64,000 bases of DNA from Microbacterium murale. GTDB lineage: Bacteria > Actinomycetota > Actinomycetes > Actinomycetales > Microbacteriaceae. The notes beneath the pieces were generated by a model, which worked only from the letters and a program-made list of their open reading frames with translations, had not been told where the DNA came from and searched no databases. Shown piece after piece: positions 34,487 to 43,386 of the stretch. The stretch covers positions 372,001 to 436,000 of the forward strand of contig NZ_BMCM01000002.1 in the NCBI RefSeq assembly GCF_014635185.1. Direction: 5' to 3'. Each line of letters begins with the position of its first letter. Position 1 is the stretch's first letter. The position numbers and the translations under genes were made by a program.

Positions 34487-35926
34487 GTGACTGGTCTTAT
34501 CGAGGCATCTGACGCGAACACCGCGCAGACCGCTGTCATCCCGCCGTCCGGCGACGGACCTGCGATGCAATGGGCTCCGCGCGAGCCCGCGCCGAAGAAG
34601 CGGCGCGTCGGGCTCTGGGTCGGCCTCACCGTCGGCGTGCTCGCACTCGGCGCCGCTGCCGCCTCGACGATCCTCATCGCACCCGGCACCACGATCGCCG
34701 GTATTCCTGTCGGCGGTCTCACGCCCGGAGCCGCGGCAGACGTCGTCACCGCGCACCTCGCGAACACCGAGATCACTCTCACCGGAGCGGGCGACGATCA
34801 GGTCGTGACCGGTGCCGACCTCGGTGCATCGATCGATGCGCGCGCTCTCGCGGACGAGGCGTACGCATCCCACCCGATGTGGAACCTCGGTTCCTGGATG
34901 CCGGAGCCCATCACCGGGACCATCACCCTCGACACCGACCTCGCACACGAGACGCTGCGCGAGATGATCCCTGCCAGCTACGAGGACGCCATCGACGCCG
35001 GCGTCGTGTTCGATGCCGCAAGCGCGTCATACGTCACGACTCCAGCGGTGCCCGGCACCGGGGTGGATCTGGACCGACTCACCAACGCTGTCACCACCGC
35101 GCTCGCCGACGGCGGCGACGCACTGACCTACTCGGGCGACCCGGCCGAAGCACCCGCTGCTGTGACCGATGCAGACGCCGGAGGCGTCGCTGAGAAGCTC
35201 AACACGATGCTCGCCACGATCGGCTTCTACGTCGGCGAAGAACGCACCGTCCCGGTCGCTCCGGCTGTGGTCGGCACCTGGCTGTCCGTCACCGACGAAG
35301 ACGGACAGTTGCGCATCAGCGCTGATGAGGGCGCCATTCAGACTGTTGTCGACACTCTGCCCGCACTAGTCAACCGGGCTCCTGTCGATGCACGGGTCGT
35401 CGTGAACTCGAGCGGTGATGTTCTGAGCGAGTTGACCGCCGGTGTTAACGGCCGGGAGCTCGGCGACGTCACCGATACGGCTTCGCAGTTCGCTGATCAG
35501 CTCGAGTCCGGCGATGGTGTGTTCGCGCTCGACGTGTCAGAGACATCTTTCGAGACCATCACGCTTCTGCGCCGCATCGATGTCAACCTCAGTGCACAGC
35601 GCGCTTACCTGTACGAGAATGACGCGGTGGTGAACTCCTGGGCGATCTCCTCGGGTCTTTCCGCGACGCCGACGCCCACTGGGAATTTCGCGGTGTTCGG
35701 CCACACCCCGTTCCAGGACATGGGCTGCTTCGAGGGAGCGTCGTACTGCACCGAAGACGTGCCGTGGAACACCTGGTTCGCACCGGACATCGCATTCCAC
35801 GGTGCCTACTGGCACAACAACTTCGGTCAGCAGATGAGTCACGGTTGCGTCAACATGCCGGTCGACGTCGCGAAGTTCGTGTACGACTGGGCTCCCGTCG
35901 GCACTGCGGTCGCCGTCCACTGGTGA
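34487..35926 (+). CDS. membrane-anchored L,D-transpeptidase (YkuD domain)
   Basis: 479 residues, GTG start with GGGGGG nearby and a TATGAT -10-like box about 40 bases upstream. A cytoplasmic Pro/Arg-rich head is followed by one membrane anchor at about 44-66 (VGLWVGLTVGVLALGAAAASTILI). Two repeated peptidoglycan-binding-like regions follow (about 70-340; each starts with a GxTIAGIPVGG or similar segment). The C-terminal YkuD domain (about 360-479) ends in NNFGQQMSHGCVNMPVDVAKFVYDW, with the catalytic Cys in SHGCVN. It cross-links peptidoglycan stem peptides (3-3 links) outside the membrane. Confidence 0.92.
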   Translation: MTGLIEASDANTAQTAVIPPSGDGPAMQWAPREPAPKKRRVGLWVGLTVGVLALGAAAASTILIAPGTTIAGIPVGGLTPGAAADVVTAHLANTEITLTGAGDDQVVTGADLGASIDARALADEAYASHPMWNLGSWMPEPITGTITLDTDLAHETLREMIPASYEDAIDAGVVFDAASASYVTTPAVPGTGVDLDRLTNAVTTALADGGDALTYSGDPAEAPAAVTDADAGGVAEKLNTMLATIGFYVGEERTVPVAPAVVGTWLSVTDEDGQLRISADEGAIQTVVDTLPALVNRAPVDARVVVNSSGDVLSELTAGVNGRELGDVTDTASQFADQLESGDGVFALDVSETSFETITLLRRIDVNLSAQRAYLYENDAVVNSWAISSGLSATPTPTGNFAVFGHTPFQDMGCFEGASYCTEDVPWNTWFAPDIAFHGAYWHNNFGQQMSHGCVNMPVDVAKFVYDWAPVGTAVAVHW

Positions 35927-35970
35927 TCACCGCACGCTGATTCGAATTCGCTGACTGCCGGCTGCGCCAG

Positions 35971-36018
35971 CACACGAATGAAGGGCGGATGCCGCAGCAT
36001 CCGCCCTTCATTCGTGTG
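35971..36018. terminator. bidirectional terminator between L,D-transpeptidase and icd
   Basis: A 22-bp perfect stem with a CGCA loop between two convergent genes. It ends 8 bases from the icd stop and begins about 45 bases after the transpeptidase stop. Confidence 0.9.
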
Positions 36019-36026
36019 TGTTCGGT

Positions 36027-38246
36027 CTACGCGATCGCGTCGATGATTGCGTTCAGGGTGGCGGACGGGCGCATCACCTTCGTGACCTTCTCGACGTCTG
36101 GGCGGTAGTAGCCTCCGATGTCGACCGCCGTGCCCTGTGCGCCATTGAGCTCGGAGACGATCTCCTGCTCCTTGGCTGCGAGGTCTGCGGCGATCGGAGC
36201 GAACGCCGCGGCGAGGTCGGCATCCTTGGTCTGCGCGGCGAGCTCCTGCGCCCAGTACAGGCTCAGGTAGAAGTGGCTGCCGCGGTTGTCGATCGTGCCG
36301 AGCTTGCGTCCGGGAGAGCGATCCTCTTCGAGGAAGGTTCCGGTCGCAGCATCCAGCGTCTCGGCGAGCACGCGCGCCTGCTCATTGCTGTTGCGATCGG
36401 CGAAGTGCTCGAGCGAAGCCGCCAGCGCGAAGAACTCGCCCAGCGAGTCCCACCGCAGGTAGTTCTCCTCGACGAGCTGCTGCACGTGCTTCGGGGCTGA
36501 CCCGCCCGCACCGGTCTCGAACAATCCGCCGCCGGCGAGGAGCGGAACGATCGAGAGCATCTTGGCGCTCGTTCCCACCTCGAGGATCGGGAACAGATCG
36601 GTCAGGTAGTCGCGCAGCACGTTGCCGGACACCGAGATGGTGTCGAGGCCGTGGCGCATGCGGGCGAGCGTGTAGCGAGTCGCCTCCTCGGGGGCGAGGA
36701 TCGAGATCTGCGCTCCCTTGGTGTCGAGCGTCGCAAGGGCCTGGTGCACCTTCGCGATCAGTTGCGCGTCGTGCGCGCGGTTCACGTCGAGCCAGAACAC
36801 AGCAGGGTCGCCGGTCGCCTGGGCGCGCGACACGGCCAGACGCACCCAGTCGATCACGGGGATGTGCTTGGTCTGGGTCGCACGCCAGATGTCGCCGGCG
36901 CCGACGGTGTGCTCGATGAGCACGATGCCCTCGCTGTCGATGACCTCGACGAGGCCAGGGGCCGAGATCTCGAACGTCTTGTCGTGGCTGCCGTACTCCT
37001 CGGCGGCCTGGGCCATCAGGCCCACGTTCGGCACGGTGCCGATGGTGGCGGGGTTGAGCGGACCGTTCGCGATCACGTCGTCGATCACGGCCTGGTACAC
37101 ACCCGCGTAGGAGGAGTCGGGGATGACGGCGAGAGTGTCGTCCTCGCCCCCGTCCACACCCCAGAGCCTGCCGCCGTTGCGCACGAGGGCGGGCATCGAC
37201 GCATCGACGATGACGTCGGATGGAACGTGCAGGTTGGTGATGCCCTTGTCGGAGTTCGTGTAGGACAGCCGCGGGCCCTTCTCGAGGGCGCCCGCGAACT
37301 CGTCGGCGATCTCCTTGCCGCCCTCGATGCTCGCCAGGCCGGTCAGGATCGAGCCCAGACCGTCGTTGGGGCTGAGGCCGGCCGCGGCGAGCTTGTCGCC
37401 GAAACGGGCGAAGACGTCGGCGAAGAAGGTCTTGACGACGTGACCGAAGATGATCGGATCGGAGACCTTCATCATCGTGGCCTTGAGGTGCACCGAGTAC
37501 AGCACGTCGTCGGTCTTGGCCGCCTCGAACGTCTCCGCGAGGAAGGCGTCGAGAGCGGATGCCGAGAGGAACGTGGCGTCGATGATCTCGCGCGGCAGCA
37601 CCTTGAGGTTGTCCTTGAGCACCGTGACCGTGCCGTCTTCGGCGGTGTGACGGATGGTGAGGACGTCGTCGTGCGCGGCGACCCAGGACTTCTCGTTGTG
37701 CTTGAAGTCATCGGCGGTCATCGTGGCGACGCGGGTCTTCGAGCCCTCGGCGAACGGCTTGTTCGTGTGCGGGTGCTTCTTGGCGTAGTTCTTCACGGCG
37801 AGCGGAGCACGACGGTCGCTGTTGCCCTCGCGCAGCACGGGGTTCACTGCCGAGCCCTTGATGCGGTCGTAGCGCGCGCGGACGTCCTTCTCCTCGAGCG
37901 AGGAGGGCTCGTCCGGGAAGCTCGGGATGTCGTAGCCCTGGCCCTGCAGTTCGGCGATGGCGCCCTTGAGCTGCGGGATGGATGCCGAGATGTTCGGCAG
38001 CTTGATGATGTTGGCCTCTGGCAGGGTCGCAAGACCGCCGAGCTCGGCAAGTGCGTCGGAGACCTCTTGATCAGCGCTGAGCCGCTGCGGGAATGCCGCG
38101 AGGATGCGTCCTGCCAGCGAGATGTCGCGGGTCTCGATCTCGACCCCCGCCTTGCCCGCATAGGCCTGGACGATAGGGAGGAACGATGCGGTGGCCAGAG
38201 CCGGTGCCTCGTCCGTGTGGGTGTAGATGATGGCGTCGTCGGTCAC
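36027..38246 (-). CDS. icd: monomeric NADP-dependent isocitrate dehydrogenase
   Basis: 739 residues, the length of the monomeric (IDH-II) class found in Actinobacteria and some Gammaproteobacteria. It oxidises isocitrate to 2-oxoglutarate in the TCA cycle. [58 protein letters not shown] and [33 protein letters not shown] are hallmark stretches. The start is GTG at 38246 with GGAGA upstream. It is a single gene with a strong shared terminator. Confidence 0.97.
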   Translation of the reverse strand: MTDDAIIYTHTDEAPALATASFLPIVQAYAGKAGVEIETRDISLAGRILAAFPQRLSADQEVSDALAELGGLATLPEANIIKLPNISASIPQLKGAIAELQGQGYDIPSFPDEPSSLEEKDVRARYDRIKGSAVNPVLREGNSDRRAPLAVKNYAKKHPHTNKPFAEGSKTRVATMTADDFKHNEKSWVAAHDDVLTIRHTAEDGTVTVLKDNLKVLPREIIDATFLSASALDAFLAETFEAAKTDDVLYSVHLKATMMKVSDPIIFGHVVKTFFADVFARFGDKLAAAGLSPNDGLGSILTGLASIEGGKEIADEFAGALEKGPRLSYTNSDKGITNLHVPSDVIVDASMPALVRNGGRLWGVDGGEDDTLAVIPDSSYAGVYQAVIDDVIANGPLNPATIGTVPNVGLMAQAAEEYGSHDKTFEISAPGLVEVIDSEGIVLIEHTVGAGDIWRATQTKHIPVIDWVRLAVSRAQATGDPAVFWLDVNRAHDAQLIAKVHQALATLDTKGAQISILAPEEATRYTLARMRHGLDTISVSGNVLRDYLTDLFPILEVGTSAKMLSIVPLLAGGGLFETGAGGSAPKHVQQLVEENYLRWDSLGEFFALAASLEHFADRNSNEQARVLAETLDAATGTFLEEDRSPGRKLGTIDNRGSHFYLSLYWAQELAAQTKDADLAAAFAPIAADLAAKEQEIVSELNGAQGTAVDIGGYYRPDVEKVTKVMRPSATLNAIIDAIA

Positions 38247-38352
38247 CGGGAGTTTCTCCGTTCACGAGTCAAAACTGTCTCGATACCAAGATACCTGAGT
38301 GGTCAGTCGGCATTGGCAGACATCTTTCGGCGCAGGCACCGCCCGGAGAGGT

Positions 38353-38358
38353 TACCCT
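38353..38358 (+). promoter_or_regulatory. -10 box for a leaderless GNAT transcript
   Basis: TACCCT, six bases, then the ATG at 38365. Confidence 0.45.
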
Positions 38359-38364
38359 GGGCGT

Positions 38365-38823
38365 ATGACGGAACTGCGCGTGGTCGAACTCTCCGCTGCG
38401 ACGATCGTCGCCGTGAACAATCTGTCGCTCAAGCCAGGGCAGGAGCAGTACCTTGCTCCGGTCTCTTACGGGATCGCGGCGACCGTGATCAATCCTCAGA
38501 CGTCGTGGCAGCGTGTGATCCTCGATCGCAACGAGGTCGTCGGATTCGTGAGCGCCAGCTTCGACCCGGAGGCCGAGGAGGAGCACTTCCGCTCGGTGCT
38601 GTGGCGCATCAACGTCGACGCCGACGACCAGGGTCGCGGCGTCGGCCGCTTCGCCGTCGAGAGTCTTCTTGATGAGGCCCGACGGCGCGGGATGGATCAT
38701 GTCAACGTGATCTACGAGGCCGGCGACAACGGTCCAGAGGCATTCTTCCAGCGCGTCGGCTTCACTCCGGTCGGCGAGACGGAGTACTCCGAAGTGATAG
38801 CGGAGATCCGTCTCACACCTTGA
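38365..38823 (+). CDS. GNAT-family N-acetyltransferase
   Basis: 152 residues. The acetyl-CoA loop is INVDADDQGRGVGRFAVESLL, and the fold continues through HVNVIYEAGDNGPEAFFQRVGFTPVGE. The early LKPGQEQYLAPVSYGIA segment is like that of polyamine (BltD/PaiA-like) acetyltransferases, so a spermidine-type amine is possible, but the substrate is not determined. It is divergent from icd and stands alone. Confidence 0.85.
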   Translation: MTELRVVELSAATIVAVNNLSLKPGQEQYLAPVSYGIAATVINPQTSWQRVILDRNEVVGFVSASFDPEAEEEHFRSVLWRINVDADDQGRGVGRFAVESLLDEARRRGMDHVNVIYEAGDNGPEAFFQRVGFTPVGETEYSEVIAEIRLTP

Positions 38824-38990
38824 GAGAGCGGCGGCGGGGCCTCGGATCCCCTCCCCCACCGAAGTCCCGTCGCCTTCCAACGATCGACATGCGAGCCGAA
38901 GGTTTCCGACGGCGCTTCTGATTTGTTGGCAAGGACCACAAAAGGCTTGCGTTCACGTTCGCTGTTGTCTATCATCGCTGGAGAGGCGTC

Positions 38991-39006
38991 GTCGAAACGC
39001 TTCGAC
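38991..39006. promoter_or_regulatory. LacI operator upstream of the second LacI gene
   Basis: GTCGAAACGCTTCGAC, a near-perfect 16-bp palindrome 30 bases before the regulator start. Its 14-bp core TCGAAACGCTTCGA is repeated exactly at 40083-40096. The rest of the gap 38824-39036 shows nothing else I can name. Confidence 0.75.
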
Positions 39007-39036
39007 GGATCCTGCAGCAGCGACGATGGAGTGCAC

Positions 39037-40050
39037 ATGTCGACGATTCACGAGGTGGCCAAGGCCGCTGGCGTGTCGATCAGCACTGTGTCGTATGCGC
39101 TCAGTGGCAAACGCCCAGTATCCGAGAAAACCCGCCTGCGCATAGAACATGCCGTCACAGCTCTCGGGTATCAGCCGGAGGCCGGTGCCCGAATGCTCGC
39201 GGGTCGCCGCACGAACATCTTCGCGCTCACCGAGCCGTTACGCGCCGACACGCACGCTCCCACACACATGGCCTTCGTATTGGCGGCGGCGGTCGCGGCG
39301 CGCCAGCGCGGTTATGACATCCTTCTGCTGACCGATGAGCAAGCGTCAGAGGGCATGAACAGGGTGGCTGCGAGCAAGCTCGTCGACGCGATCCTCGTCC
39401 TCGACGTCGCGCCGGACGACGAGCGCGTCGCGATCGCTCGTTCGATGCGCACTCCCACGATATTCATCGGCGTTCCCGACGATCACAGCGACCTGACCTG
39501 CGTCGACCTCGACTTCGGTGCCGTAGGCCACCTCGCCGTCGACCGACTGGCCGATGCCGGCTACAGTCGCATCGTGCTTCTCGGGCAGACCGAGGTCTCG
39601 TACCGTAAATCCAATTTTCCCCGTCGGCTTCTGCACGGCGTTCAGGCTCGTGCCGCCGAGCGCGGCGTCGACGTCGCCTGGGTCACCACTGGCGAGATCG
39701 CCACGGATATCGCGGTCGTCCGTTCCGCCGTCGAGACCGCCCTGGACAACGGTGAGCGCGCGTTCATCGTCCACGCCGTGGGCGACGTGCATGAAGTGCT
39801 GCTCGCGACGCTCCACGAGCGCGGCCTCCGCGTCGGCGTCGATGTCTCGGTGATCTCCGCCGCGGCGTCCTTCGACACGACTGCGCTGCCAGTGAAGATC
39901 GACACGATCCCCCTCGTGCCGCAGCGATCGTGCGAATACGCCGTCGATCTGGCAGTTCGGCACGTCGAAGGCGAGCGATTTCTTCCCGAGGTTCACCTTC
40001 TCGATCCCGAATACCTCGCTGCCGGATCCATCGCTCCCGGTCGCGGGTGA
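39037..40050 (+). CDS. LacI-family transcriptional regulator of the alpha-xyloside operon
   Basis: 337 residues from the ATG at 39037 (TIHEVAKAAGVSISTVSYALSGKRPVSEKTRLRIEHAVTALGYQPE), the canonical helix-turn-helix and hinge. The effector domain follows, ending with VRHVEGERFLPEVHLLDPEYLAAGSIAP. An identical operator core lies in front of this gene and in front of the SBP gene downstream, so it most likely represses itself and the transport/glycosidase operon, probably released by a xylosyl-glucoside. Confidence 0.93.
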   Translation: MSTIHEVAKAAGVSISTVSYALSGKRPVSEKTRLRIEHAVTALGYQPEAGARMLAGRRTNIFALTEPLRADTHAPTHMAFVLAAAVAARQRGYDILLLTDEQASEGMNRVAASKLVDAILVLDVAPDDERVAIARSMRTPTIFIGVPDDHSDLTCVDLDFGAVGHLAVDRLADAGYSRIVLLGQTEVSYRKSNFPRRLLHGVQARAAERGVDVAWVTTGEIATDIAVVRSAVETALDNGERAFIVHAVGDVHEVLLATLHERGLRVGVDVSVISAAASFDTTALPVKIDTIPLVPQRSCEYAVDLAVRHVEGERFLPEVHLLDPEYLAAGSIAPGRG

Positions 40051-40081
40051 GCCTGTTCTTCTTCCTGTCCGCACGTCGCGC

Positions 40082-40097
40082 ATCGAAACGCTTCGAC
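40082..40097. promoter_or_regulatory. LacI operator upstream of the alpha-xyloside operon
   Basis: ATCGAAACGCTTCGAC, sharing its 14-bp core with the site at 38992-39005. A TATGAA hexamer follows at once (40100-40105) and may be the -10 box, so a bound repressor would block the promoter. Confidence 0.75.
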
Positions 40098-40174
40098 GCT
40101 ATGAATCACAACAACTGAAAATCCGACCCATTGAAGTGTCCGGCCGCTTGGCCACTGAGAAAGGAGTGCCGACG

Positions 40175-41482
40175 ATGGCACGTACCAACCAAGGAAAGAA
40201 GTCACTCGCCGTATTAGCGGCGTTGACCGTGACGGGGCTCGCCCTGAGCGGTTGCACATCCGGTTCCGCGAGCGACAGCGGCGACGGCGACACCCTGAAG
40301 CTCTGGCACTACGAGGGCGCCGACAGCGCCATGGGCAAGGCGTGGGCCGAGGCCATCAAGATCTTCGAAGAGGAGACCGGCGCGACGGTCGAGTTCGAGG
40401 AGAAGTCGTTCGAGCAGATTCAGAAGACCGCGAGTCAGGTGCTCGACACCGACGCCGCGCCCGACCTGATGGAGTTCAACAAGGGCAACGCCACCGCGGG
40501 GTTCCTAGCGTCGACCGGCCTGATCACGGACATCTCCGATGCCGTGGCCGAATACGGGTGGGACGAGAAGCTCGCCCCCTCGTTGCAGACGACAGCAAAG
40601 TACAGCGAAGACGGCGTCATGGGCGGCGACGCCTGGTACGGCATCCCGAACTACGGCGAGTTCGTCGGCGTCTACTACAACAAGGACGCCTTCGCGGCCG
40701 CCGGCCTGGAGATCCCCACGACGTACGAGGACTTCGTCGACGTGCTCGACGCGTTCGTCGCGAAGGGCATCACCCCGCTCGCTGAAGCCGGCGCGGAGTA
40801 CCCGCTGGGCCAGCTTTGGTACCAGCTCGCTCTCCTCGAGGGTGACCGCGGGTTCGTCGACGACTATCAGCTCTACAAGGACCCGGTCGACTGGGAGGGT
40901 CCGGAGGTCACCTCGGCCACCGAGACTCTCAAGGAGTACGTCGACAAGGGTTACATCGCCTCCGATGTCTCATCCGTCAAGGCGGAGGACGCCGGGGTCT
41001 CCTTCATCAACGGCAGCTCCCCGATCTTCGTCTCCGGATCTTGGTGGTTCGGGCGCTTCGTCGCCGAGGCCACCGGATTCGACTGGACCCTCACCGCGTT
41101 CCCCGGCGCAGATCTGTCGCTGGGTTCCTCCGGCAACCTCTGGGTCGTGCCCGAGAACGCTGCGAACAAGGAACTCGCGTACGAGTTCATCGACATCACG
41201 ATGCGCCCCGAGATCCAGGCCATCATCGGCAACAACGGCGGCCTCCCCGTCGCCGTCGACGCCGCCGACATCACAGACGCGAAGAGTGCGGAACTGATCG
41301 AGACGTTCAACGGCGTCCTCGACGCCGACGGCCTCTCCTTCTACCCGGACTGGCCCGCTCCCGGCTTCTACGACGTTCTCGTCCAGGAGCTCCAGGGTTT
41401 GATCACCGGCGCGCAGGACGTCGAGACGACCAACGCCAATCTCGGCGAGCAGTACGACGAAGGCACTGCAGAATTCCGTTGA
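40175..41482 (+). CDS. CUT1 ABC transporter solute-binding lipoprotein
   Basis: 435 residues from the ATG at 40175 with AAAGGAG 8 bases upstream; a GTG 39 bases earlier is in frame but lacks a site. The lipobox LALSGC ends a standard lipoprotein signal. The mature protein begins LKLWHYEGADSAMGKAWAEAIKIFEEETG, typical of type-1 sugar-binding proteins. It is the first gene of the SBP, permease, permease, GH31, GH1 operon and probably binds xyloglucan-type oligosaccharides or isoprimeverose. Confidence 0.93.
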   Translation: MARTNQGKKSLAVLAALTVTGLALSGCTSGSASDSGDGDTLKLWHYEGADSAMGKAWAEAIKIFEEETGATVEFEEKSFEQIQKTASQVLDTDAAPDLMEFNKGNATAGFLASTGLITDISDAVAEYGWDEKLAPSLQTTAKYSEDGVMGGDAWYGIPNYGEFVGVYYNKDAFAAAGLEIPTTYEDFVDVLDAFVAKGITPLAEAGAEYPLGQLWYQLALLEGDRGFVDDYQLYKDPVDWEGPEVTSATETLKEYVDKGYIASDVSSVKAEDAGVSFINGSSPIFVSGSWWFGRFVAEATGFDWTLTAFPGADLSLGSSGNLWVVPENAANKELAYEFIDITMRPEIQAIIGNNGGLPVAVDAADITDAKSAELIETFNGVLDADGLSFYPDWPAPGFYDVLVQELQGLITGAQDVETTNANLGEQYDEGTAEFR

Positions 41483-41488
41483 TCCGCA

Positions 41489-41519
41489 GCAGGGGCGGCC
41501 GCACGGCGGCCGCCCCTGC
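41489..41519 (+). terminator. intercistronic stem-loop after the SBP gene
   Basis: GCAGGGGCGGCCG / CGGCCGCCCCTGC, a 13-bp perfect stem with a 5-base loop between the SBP stop and the first permease. It probably causes partial termination or protects the upstream mRNA, giving more binding protein than permease. Confidence 0.65.
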
Positions 41520-41536
41520 ACTTTCTGGAGTTGAAC

Positions 41537-42499
41537 ATGTCACTTGACACCCGATGGGGCCGCACGACGCTGCCGCCCGAACAACCGTCGATTCCGCAGC
41601 GCAGCGGCGGAACCGGCGCGTACTGGATGTACCTGCTCCCCGGCTTCGCGCTGTTGCTGGTCATCGTCATCGTCCCGCTCGTATGGAACGTGTACCTCAC
41701 CTTCACGAAGTGGAAGGGCGTGCGCGCACCGGAGTTCATCGGGCTCGAGAACTGGCAGAAGATCCTCACCGACGGCGACTTCTGGACGTCCTTCATCAAC
41801 TCGGTCTGGATGATCCTGGCGATGGTCGTGGTACCGACGATCGTCGGATTGATAGTTGCGGCGCTGCTCTTCGACGTCGTCGGACGCAAGTTCGGCGGCA
41901 AGGTCGGCAGTTTCCTGCGAGCCACCTACTATCTGCCGCAGATCCTGCCGATCGCCGTCGCCGGCATCGTCATCGGCTGGATCGTCCGTCCCGGTGACGA
42001 CGGCGCCCTCAACCAGATCCTCGGCTGGTTCGGGGTTCCCGCGTACGACTGGCTCGGGCAGATGCCCTCCGCACTCATCGTTCTCATGGTCGTCATGGTC
42101 TGGGTGCAACTCGGCTACCCTGTCGTCGTCTTCATGGCCGCACTGCAGCGCGTCGATCCCGAACTGTACGAGGCAGCAGAACTCGATGGTGCGAACTGGC
42201 TGCAGCGCTTCTCCGCGATCACGATGAGCATCATCCGTCCGGAGATCTTCGTCGTCACGCTGACGTGCACCATCGCCGCACTCAAGGTCTTCGGTCCGGT
42301 CTACATCATCACGCGTGGCGGTCCTGCGGGTTCCACTCTCGTCCCCGCGTACTACGCGTATCAGGAATTCTTCACAAAGCGGAACGTCGGCTACGGCGCC
42401 ACGATCGCCACAGTGCTCACGATCGTCGTGGTCATCGTCTCGATCGTCTTCATCCGCGTCCAGAACTCCCTCGAACGCAAGGAAAGGGCGGGACTGTGA
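41537..42499 (+). CDS. CUT1 sugar ABC permease (MalF type)
   Basis: 320 residues from the ATG at 41537 with GGAG 6 bases upstream. Six membrane segments and the EAA loop YEAAELDGANWLQRFSAITMSIIRP are present. Intact, in contrast to the equivalent gene at 9543-10560. The stop overlaps the next start as TGATG. Confidence 0.94.
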   Translation: MSLDTRWGRTTLPPEQPSIPQRSGGTGAYWMYLLPGFALLLVIVIVPLVWNVYLTFTKWKGVRAPEFIGLENWQKILTDGDFWTSFINSVWMILAMVVVPTIVGLIVAALLFDVVGRKFGGKVGSFLRATYYLPQILPIAVAGIVIGWIVRPGDDGALNQILGWFGVPAYDWLGQMPSALIVLMVVMVWVQLGYPVVVFMAALQRVDPELYEAAELDGANWLQRFSAITMSIIRPEIFVVTLTCTIAALKVFGPVYIITRGGPAGSTLVPAYYAYQEFFTKRNVGYGATIATVLTIVVVIVSIVFIRVQNSLERKERAGL

Positions 42500-43386
42500 T
42501 GCACGCCACCACTGCCATCGTCACCGGGAAACCGGCCAAGAGCCGCCCCCGCGGCGGCATGACCAAGAAGCGACCCGTCGACTGGCTCATGCTCTCGCTC
42601 GTCGTCATCGGTGCCCTTCTGGTCATCGCACCGTTCTACCTCGTCCTGGTGAACTCGTTCAAGTCACCCGTCGACTACGCGACTTCCGGACCTCTCGCCC
42701 TCCCCGAGTCGCTCGACCTCGGGGGGATCATCAAGTTCTGGGAGCGCGTCAACTTCCCGGAGAAGGTCTGGAACTCGATCTTCATCGCCGGAATCGTCTC
42801 GGTCCTCGCCGTCGTCATATCCATGCTGAACGCATTCGCCATCGGCATCGGGCGCGTCCGCGGACGCTCATGGATCGTGCTGCTGTTCCTGCTGGCCAAC
42901 CTTCTCCCGCAGGAGGCGTTGCTCTACCCGCTGTACTACATGTTCAAATCGGTCGGCCTCTACGACAATGTCTGGTCGGTGATCATCGTGTTCACCGTCA
43001 TTCAGGCGGCGTTCGGAACGTACCTGCTGTCGTCCGTATACGGGACATTCCCCAAGGAGATCCTCGAAGCCGCATCCCTCGACGGCGCCGGCCGCTGGCA
43101 GATCCTGTGGCGGGTCGTCTTCCCGATCAGCCGTCCGACGCTCTCCGTGCTGCTCATCTTCTTCTTCATCTGGACCTGGAACGAGTTCCTAATCCCGCTG
43201 ACGTTCCTCGCGTCGAACGCGAACCAGACGGTGCCGGTCGCGATCAGCGTGCTGCAGGGCGATCGGCTGATGGACGTCACGACCACGAGCGCGTCGGCGC
43301 TCCTGGGCATCATCCCCACCCTCATCTTCTTCCTCATCTTCCAGCGCACGCTGACACGCGGCATCACGGCAGGAGCAGTCAAGTAA
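42499..43386 (+). CDS. CUT1 sugar ABC permease (MalG type)
   Basis: 295 residues, six membrane segments, EAA loop LEAASLDGAGRWQILWRVVFPISRP. The start overlaps the MalF-type stop by one base and the stop overlaps the GH31 start by one base. No ATPase is encoded nearby, so a shared MsiK-type ATPase is expected elsewhere. Confidence 0.94.
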   Translation: MHATTAIVTGKPAKSRPRGGMTKKRPVDWLMLSLVVIGALLVIAPFYLVLVNSFKSPVDYATSGPLALPESLDLGGIIKFWERVNFPEKVWNSIFIAGIVSVLAVVISMLNAFAIGIGRVRGRSWIVLLFLLANLLPQEALLYPLYYMFKSVGLYDNVWSVIIVFTVIQAAFGTYLLSSVYGTFPKEILEAASLDGAGRWQILWRVVFPISRPTLSVLLIFFFIWTWNEFLIPLTFLASNANQTVPVAISVLQGDRLMDVTTTSASALLGIIPTLIFFLIFQRTLTRGITAGAVK

